A DNA stretch of 11,485 nt, from NCBI GenBank assembly GCA_030646595.1, contig JAUSKS010000102.1, forward strand, positions 1 through 11,485. Reading direction: 5' to 3'. This DNA comes from Gallionellaceae bacterium. Its GTDB lineage: Bacteria > Pseudomonadota > Gammaproteobacteria > Burkholderiales > Gallionellaceae. This document shows positions 7,017 through 11,485 of this stretch, one piece after another. Position 1 is the stretch's first letter. Each line of letters opens with the position of its first letter. The position numbers and the translations under genes are program-made. The notes beneath the pieces are model-generated. The model saw only the letters and a program-made list of their open reading frames with translations, was not told the origin of the DNA and did not search any database.

Positions 7017-7048
7017 ATTATAACCCAATATTTTTAATATCAGTCCAA
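7017..7048 (-). promoter_or_regulatory. Candidate internal promoter before the lipoprotein gene
   Basis: A perfect TATAAT (7022-7017 on the minus strand) lies in the 96-base gap after the glycosyltransferase gene. A poor -35 candidate, TTGGAC (7048-7043), is 20 bases upstream, longer than the normal 16-18. Transcription would start near 7010 and give a leader of about 40 bases to the ATG at 6968. The AT-rich flank is typical of promoters. This would let the lipoprotein and downstream genes be expressed apart from the wzt part of the cluster. Confidence 0.45.
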
Positions 7049-7064
7049 GTGTATGCCCACTAGT

Positions 7065-9125
7065 TTACAATGCAACGCGAGGTGGCCATGCATAAGAAAA
7101 ATCTTCGTAATCAAGCGTCAGATTAGGACTATAAGCAGGGTCATCCATAAGTAAATCTCCCCAGCGTTTTTTCATGTAAAGCACCTCATCTCTAAAGCGT
7201 ATTTTCTGTTCCGGGGTGTCCTCATAACCGCGCGTTGCAGATTCATGATGGTAAAGCTCTGCATAAGGCGTCCAAACATTGCGATAACTTGCTTCTCGTA
7301 CTCGTAAACAAAAATCTACATCATTGAAGGCCACCTTGAGGTTTGTTTCATCCAATCCGCCCACTTCTTGATAGATGCTTTTTTTGATTATCAAGCAAGC
7401 TGCCGTAACAACAGATAAACTTTGGATAAGTTGTGCACGCCATAAAAAACCAGGCGCACCTTTATTTAAATGTTTATGTGAATGACCCGCCACTCCACCC
7501 AAGCCTGTAATTACACCGCCATGCTGCAATGTGTCGTTGGGATACCACAACCGAGCGCCCACTGCCCCAACGCCCGGCTGGTTGGCCAACCCTATCATTT
7601 CATCCAGCCATTCGGGGGTAATGACTGCTATATCGTTATTGATTAATCCCAGATATACACCCTGCGCCTGTTGAACAGCGGCATTATTCAATGCTGAATA
7701 ATTGAATGGACGCTCATCTCGCAGAATTCGAATTTGATCTTTTCCAGCAAGACTGGCGAAATACTCCAGAGTCTGGGGGTCATCTGAATTGTTATCAACA
7801 ATAAGAATCTCATAGTTCTTATAGGTAGTTTTCTCGAGAATGCTTTCCAGACACTGCTTGATCAAATGCAAACCATTGCGTGTAGGGATAATCAGGCTGA
7901 CCAACGGCTGGGACGCCGGTATGTCATAGCGGGTACGATACATGCCAAACTGCAGCAACTCGGCCTTGGCAGAAACTTGGGTGCGGGAGAAATGATCGTT
8001 GAGCACTCGCTCACCCGCTAGCAGTGCATAATTCTTTTCATTCCCAGCTTGCGCAGTGCTGCCAGGGTGGCTACGCCAGTGGTAAAGCACTCTGGGAATA
8101 TGCACGATTTGCTGGGGTGTAAGTCGTTCGGTACATCGTAAAGCCAAGTCGTAATCCTGAGCACCTTCGTAACCTTCGCGGAAACCGCCCAGCTTTCTGA
8201 CCAAATCAGTGCGATATGCACCCAAGTGGCAAATCATGTTGTGCGAAAGAAACAGATCAGGATTCCAGTCCGGCTTGAAATAGGGATGATAGCGGTGCCC
8301 TGATTGGTCTATCTTGTCCTCGTCGGAATAAATTAGTCCCGCATCGGGATTGTTGGCAATCGCATCTACAACCCAAAACAAGGCGTGCTCGCGCAATAGA
8401 TCATCATGATCAAGCAATCCAATATATTCACCCTTTGCCAGCTTCATGGCTGAGTTGGATGCCGCAGAGATGTGGCCATTTTTTTCGCGAAACACAACCT
8501 TGATGCGTGAATCCTCTTTCGCATAGCGCTCCAAAATGGGACGGATAGCTTTATTGGTAGAGGCATCATCGGCAATGCACAGCTCCCAATGTTGATAAAT
8601 TTGCTTACGGACGGACTCGATCGCTTCAATCAACCACTCTGCTTTAGGGTTGTAAGTGGGCATCACCACCGAGATCAGCGGTTTATGAGAAAAGCCCTCT
8701 ATGCGCGCGCGCAGAGTGGCGCGTGTTTCATCAGTGAGTGTGTCGTAACGGCGAATCCATTCGGTGTAGTCGTTACGATCAAACGTTAATGATTGGCTCG
8801 CAGGACATGTCACCTGAGAATGGAGAAAAATTGTCCTGCTCCTCACCCCATCCCACCCTTCCCGCTTAAACACGGACCAGGTTTTTATCATGGCCCGTCT
8901 GACACCACCACAGCGCTTTAATGCCACAGGCAGGACAGTACGCAACACCCTAGCTCGCTTAACATTACGCACAAAAAATGAATCGGGCACAGGCCGCCGA
9001 CCTTCTGCTTTGCCATATTGTATATAGTGCGTATAGGGATCAATACCGCTCGTCACAACATCCGGATTCTGTTTTAGATACCAAGCTGAATCAAAATATT
9101 TTGAAGTAGTTTCTTGCTTATCCAT
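7065..9125 (-). CDS. Two-domain GT2 glycosyltransferase (O-antigen / rhamnan-type polymer assembly)
   Basis: This 686-residue protein starts at ATG 9125, overlapping the previous stop by one base (TAATG), with AAAAAGG about ten bases upstream. Residues 10-44 form the YLKQNPDV ... HYIQYGKAEGR module. The first GT-A domain (about 150-355) begins with ISVVMPTYNP and has DHDD at 239-242, the likely metal/nucleotide-sugar site, and AQDYDLALR near 322. The second GT-A domain (about 407-640) begins with VSLIIPTRNG and has INND near 495-498 and NDVDFCLR near 601. The tail (DPAYSPNLTLDYEDF) is typical of RfbC/rhamnosyltransferase-like proteins. Two catalytic domains in one chain commonly make alternating linkages, so this protein may build the repeat unit or backbone on the cytoplasmic face. 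The sugar is not deducible; rhamnose is only a family-based guess. Confidence 0.9.
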   Translation of the reverse strand: MDKQETTSKYFDSAWYLKQNPDVVTSGIDPYTHYIQYGKAEGRRPVPDSFFVRNVKRARVLRTVLPVALKRCGGVRRAMIKTWSVFKREGWDGVRSRTIFLHSQVTCPASQSLTFDRNDYTEWIRRYDTLTDETRATLRARIEGFSHKPLISVVMPTYNPKAEWLIEAIESVRKQIYQHWELCIADDASTNKAIRPILERYAKEDSRIKVVFREKNGHISAASNSAMKLAKGEYIGLLDHDDLLREHALFWVVDAIANNPDAGLIYSDEDKIDQSGHRYHPYFKPDWNPDLFLSHNMICHLGAYRTDLVRKLGGFREGYEGAQDYDLALRCTERLTPQQIVHIPRVLYHWRSHPGSTAQAGNEKNYALLAGERVLNDHFSRTQVSAKAELLQFGMYRTRYDIPASQPLVSLIIPTRNGLHLIKQCLESILEKTTYKNYEILIVDNNSDDPQTLEYFASLAGKDQIRILRDERPFNYSALNNAAVQQAQGVYLGLINNDIAVITPEWLDEMIGLANQPGVGAVGARLWYPNDTLQHGGVITGLGGVAGHSHKHLNKGAPGFLWRAQLIQSLSVVTAACLIIKKSIYQEVGGLDETNLKVAFNDVDFCLRVREASYRNVWTPYAELYHHESATRGYEDTPEQKIRFRDEVLYMKKRWGDLLMDDPAYSPNLTLDYEDFSYAWPPRVAL

Positions 9126-10399
9126 TAAGAATCAGCCTTTTTGCTAAAGAAGGATTGAGCTATCCTCAATGGGCGAGTTAGTCGCCAAGAGGTTGAAATA
9201 AAAATGCGTTTAACGATCTGATTGAGGCTGGCAATCTGTCCCTCACGTTCGGATATGGCCTCGCTAAGGCTGGCAATCTGGCCTTCGTGTTCTACTATGA
9301 CTTGATCAAGATTATGGATATGGGCCTCCTTGTCATGCATGGCCTGAGTGAGGCTAACGATCTGTCCATCACGCTCGGCTACAGACTGACTAAGGCTGGC
9401 AATCTGTCCCTCACGTTCGGATATGGCCTCGCTAAGGCTGGCAATCTGTCCCTCACGTTCGGATATGGCCTCGCTAAGGCTGGCAATCTGCCCTTCGCGT
9501 TCTACTATGACTTGATCGAGATTATGGATATGGACGTCCTTATCATGCACAGCATGGTTGAGGTTGAAAATCTGGTTATCGCGCTCGGCTACCATCTGGT
9601 TCAAACTGACCATCTGTCCATCACGCTCGGCCACAGCCTGGCTGAGATTGGTAATCTGCCCATCGCGTCCCCCTACCAATTTGTGTAAATCATTCAACTC
9701 ATATCGTTCCACTTGACGTGTGCCGATGGCAGCAAAATACTTTATTAATATTTGTTGTTCATCTGGGTCCGAAATAAGCCAAGACAATTGTTTTGCTGCT
9801 GGACCATTATCAAGCTGCAATACCCCCAACCCATGAGAATGAATAAACTCTATGTTCAACGGGTATTGCTCCCGAAGCTCTTCCCAAAGTTTCCACACAC
9901 CAAAATTTCGTTCGCGAACATTAGTATCGTGAAACATAACAACAGCACCGGGTGCAAGCTTGGGCAACCACGTTTCGAAATCATGGCGAACTGCCTCATA
10001 TGTGTGTAACCCGTCAATGTGTAACAGCTCGATTGATTCATCTGTAAAATAACTTGCAGCATTATCAAAAGTCATCCGCAACAATTGAGAAAATCCGGCA
10101 TAGTGTTCCTGATGATGTGCCTTAACTTTGGCAAAAATCTCCTCGTTGTATTGACCGGAATGTTCATCGCCCTGCCATGTATCAACGGCATAACATTTTG
10201 TTGAAATGCCAGCTTCGACCACTGATTGACAGAACGTAAAATAGGAATTTCCACTGTGTGTGCCAAGTTCAACAAAAATATTTGGTGCGACTTCCCGAAT
10301 CACCCAGGCTGCAAAAGGCAAGTGGCCAACCCATGCATTCGGAGGTTGTAGGGAATTTGGGGTAAAGGAAGCTGCTGTAATTAGACTGTCTTGGATCAT
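9125..10399 (-). CDS. SAM methyltransferase with long 14-residue-repeat coiled coil; candidate chain terminator/ruler
   Basis: The 424-residue protein starts at ATG 10399, overlapping the wzt stop (ATGA). Residues 30-200 form a class I methyltransferase of the Methyltransf_24 / cephalosporin-hydroxylase-like type: motif I FVELGTHSGNS (42-52), AVDTW (D73) and LLHIDGLHTYEAVRHDFETW (D129, H132, D140), then FHDT (D158). Residues 244-397 are eleven consecutive 14-residue units of the type EREGQIASLSEAIS, with I, L and I/V at coiled-coil core spacing. The chain ends with STSWRLTRPLR (402-412), an ending I recognise from other polysaccharide-cluster coiled-coil proteins, then a basic tail. Next to wzt, this arrangement suggests methyl capping of the growing glycan, with the coiled coil spacing catalytic sites. 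That role is inferred from WbdD of E. coli O8/O9a; here no kinase domain is present. Confidence 0.88.
   Translation of the reverse strand: MIQDSLITAASFTPNSLQPPNAWVGHLPFAAWVIREVAPNIFVELGTHSGNSYFTFCQSVVEAGISTKCYAVDTWQGDEHSGQYNEEIFAKVKAHHQEHYAGFSQLLRMTFDNAASYFTDESIELLHIDGLHTYEAVRHDFETWLPKLAPGAVVMFHDTNVRERNFGVWKLWEELREQYPLNIEFIHSHGLGVLQLDNGPAAKQLSWLISDPDEQQILIKYFAAIGTRQVERYELNDLHKLVGGRDGQITNLSQAVAERDGQMVSLNQMVAERDNQIFNLNHAVHDKDVHIHNLDQVIVEREGQIASLSEAISEREGQIASLSEAISEREGQIASLSQSVAERDGQIVSLTQAMHDKEAHIHNLDQVIVEHEGQIASLSEAISEREGQIASLNQIVKRIFISTSWRLTRPLRIAQSFFSKKADS
9209..9670 (-). repeat. Eleven in-frame 42-bp tandem repeats (14-residue coiled-coil units)
   Basis: Eleven units of 42 bases run without interruption from codon 244 to codon 397 of the methyltransferase. 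Unit consensus is E-R-[ED]-G-Q-I-x-S-L-[SN]-[EQ]-A-[IV]-[SA]. Units 4 and 9 are a distinct type (DK[DE].HIHNLDQVIV), so there is a higher-order period of five units (210 bases). Units 4-5 and 9-10 agree at about 78 of 84 bases, closer than many neighbouring units. This points to a segmental duplication by slippage or unequal recombination. Confidence 0.92.
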
Positions 10400-11485
10400 G
10401 TCGTCATTTCTAAAGTTTGCAGTTTTATTTCGAGCATTGGAATGCCTATCAAACCGGATGCAACACTGCTCGATTCTGATTTAAACAAAACGGCATCGTG
10501 TATCCAATGATGTTGCTCGTGTGTTTCCTGTGTGCCATTGGCTATGGCAATTGTGATGCTGTAATCGCCAGATGGCAGCAACGGCATATAAAAAACAAAA
10601 TCCGCTTGAAGCTCATGCCCTTCCTGGCAATGAATACGCCGCTCTCTATAGGATAGGAACGTATTATCTCCAAACAAAGCTTGCCCCAAGCGATCTTTGA
10701 CATAAAAACCGATGATGGGAGAATTAAGGTCTTGATAGGCGTGGACAATGACCCGTAATGTGACTTTTTCTCCGCCGACAATCCACGCAAGCTGTTGTTC
10801 GTTTTCATCCAGCAGGCGAACTTCGTGAATTAGTGCTCCGCCCTTCCCGAAGGATGCTGCCTCCGGGTTAAACTTAAATATCTGCAAATCGTTGCGCAAA
10901 GTACTGCTGTTGATGAACTCCAGTCGCTGATCTTTTAGCGGCAATGTATCGTCATTTTTTTTGAACGCTCTGAACCTAGTTGTGCTGCTAATACCCTGCT
11001 GTGCTTCGTAAAATGCTGCAAGGTAAAGCTCGCACACCTCCTTGGGCATACCTTCCTGTATTACCTGCCCCTTCTCAAGCCACACAGCACAGTTACATAA
11101 ATTTTTTACGCTGCCCGTATCGTGGCTCACAAATAGTACTGTCCCATTTGTCATAAAATTGCGCAGAAAACGCATACATTTTTGGGTAAAGAAAGCATCA
11201 CCTACAGCTAAGGCTTCGTCAATTACAAGAATGTCAGCATCGACATGGGCAATCACAGCAAAGGCCAAGCGTACCATCATCCCGCTAGAATAGGTTTTCA
11301 CGGGCTGCTCAATGAAGTCGCCAATATCAGCAAAGGCAACAATGTCATCGAAGCGCGCATTGATTTCCATGTTACTTAAACCTAGTACCGATGCATTCAT
11401 ATATACATTTTCGCGCCCGGTGAATTCGGGATTAAAGCCGGAACCTAGCTCCAATAGCGCCGCGATGCGGCCCTTGGTCTGTATG
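10396..11485 (-). CDS. wzt: Wzt-type O-polysaccharide ABC transporter ATP-binding protein, partial (N-terminus beyond right edge)
   Basis: The frame is open to the right edge; 362 residues are present and the Walker A end is missing. Visible ATPase elements, numbered from the first codon in the window, are LLELGSGFNPEFTGREN (10-26, typical of Wzt/TagH-type ATPases), signature YSSGM (65-69), Walker B ILVIDEALAVGD (D89, E90) and the H-loop FVSHD (H121). After a linker, residues about 205-355 form the Wzt C-terminal beta-sandwich domain: GGALIHEVRLLD, GFYVKDRLGQALFG and PLLPSGDYSITIAI. In E. coli O9a this domain binds the methyl/phosphate cap of the finished O chain and licenses export through Wzm. 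Its partner wzm is expected upstream, outside the window. The stop overlaps the start of the coiled-coil methyltransferase (ATGA), so the two are probably translationally coupled. Confidence 0.93.
   Translation of the reverse strand, partial: IQTKGRIAALLELGSGFNPEFTGRENVYMNASVLGLSNMEINARFDDIVAFADIGDFIEQPVKTYSSGMMVRLAFAVIAHVDADILVIDEALAVGDAFFTQKCMRFLRNFMTNGTVLFVSHDTGSVKNLCNCAVWLEKGQVIQEGMPKEVCELYLAAFYEAQQGISSTTRFRAFKKNDDTLPLKDQRLEFINSSTLRNDLQIFKFNPEAASFGKGGALIHEVRLLDENEQQLAWIVGGEKVTLRVIVHAYQDLNSPIIGFYVKDRLGQALFGDNTFLSYRERRIHCQEGHELQADFVFYMPLLPSGDYSITIAIANGTQETHEQHHWIHDAVLFKSESSSVASGLIGIPMLEIKLQTLEMTT

Noticed and set aside
6969..7028. A longer lipoprotein reading frame starting at ATG 7028
   Set aside because: It would put 20 charged or polar residues ahead of a normal lipoprotein signal, has no ribosome binding site and contains the TATAAT box. 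ATG 6968 has AAAGGA at good spacing.
9209..9670. Direct repeats that could be taken for a CRISPR array
   Set aside because: The units are contiguous 42-bp in-frame coding repeats with no spacers, and they form a regular coiled coil.
9287..9688. A 133-codon open frame on the plus strand through the repeat region, encoding its own KAGNLSLTFGYGL-type repeats
   Set aside because: It is the antisense reading of the 42-bp coiled-coil repeats. A repeat of three-fold length keeps any frame open once one unit is open. It has no ribosome binding site and lies inside a well-supported gene.
10396..11454. A complete 352-residue ATPase gene starting at a TTG at 11454
   Set aside because: The frame stays open to the window edge with residues typical of Wzt upstream (GRIAALLELGSGF), so the TTG encodes an internal leucine and the gene is truncated by the window.

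Overview
All supported genes in this window lie on the minus strand, so transcription runs from the right edge to the left. The sequence points to a Gram-negative bacterium, probably a proteobacterium of moderate GC content. The reasons are a Wzt-type O-polysaccharide exporter ATPase, an outer-membrane-type lipoprotein and several Sec signal peptides. Nothing here fixes the genus.

Right part (about 11485 to 2925) is a piece of a surface-polysaccharide (O-antigen-like) cluster. In order of transcription it holds: the 3' part of wzt, an ABC-transporter ATPase with a C-terminal carbohydrate-binding domain; a SAM methyltransferase extended by eleven 14-residue coiled-coil repeats; a large protein with two GT2 glycosyltransferase domains; a small lipoprotein; a second, unrelated SAM methyltransferase; and a large multi-spanning membrane protein with a beta-rich C-terminal half. 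The first three genes overlap at their ends (ATGA, then TAATG) and are probably translationally coupled. A methyltransferase with a long coiled coil directly beside a Wzt with a substrate-recognition domain recalls the E. coli O8/O9a logic. There, a methyl-capping enzyme (WbdD) ends the chain, its coiled coil sets chain length, and the Wzt C-terminal domain recognises the cap. The GT2 protein and the second methyltransferase also share a short N-terminal 'NPDV...HY..YGK.EGR' module.

Left part (about 2870 to 1) is a different neighbourhood. It has three small secreted proteins of about 100 residues that resemble one another in a C-terminal motif (A-T-x-L-x-x-x-x-S/A-G/K-K/Q-V/I ... C), followed by a secreted zinc-dependent phospholipase C-like protein that runs off the left edge. 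The last small protein and the phospholipase-like gene are 23 bases apart and probably form one transcript. The spacer before that pair carries a short stretch resembling the start of the phospholipase gene, possibly a decayed duplicate.

No tRNA, rRNA, CRISPR array, transposase or integrase was seen. No strong rho-independent terminator was found between the two parts.
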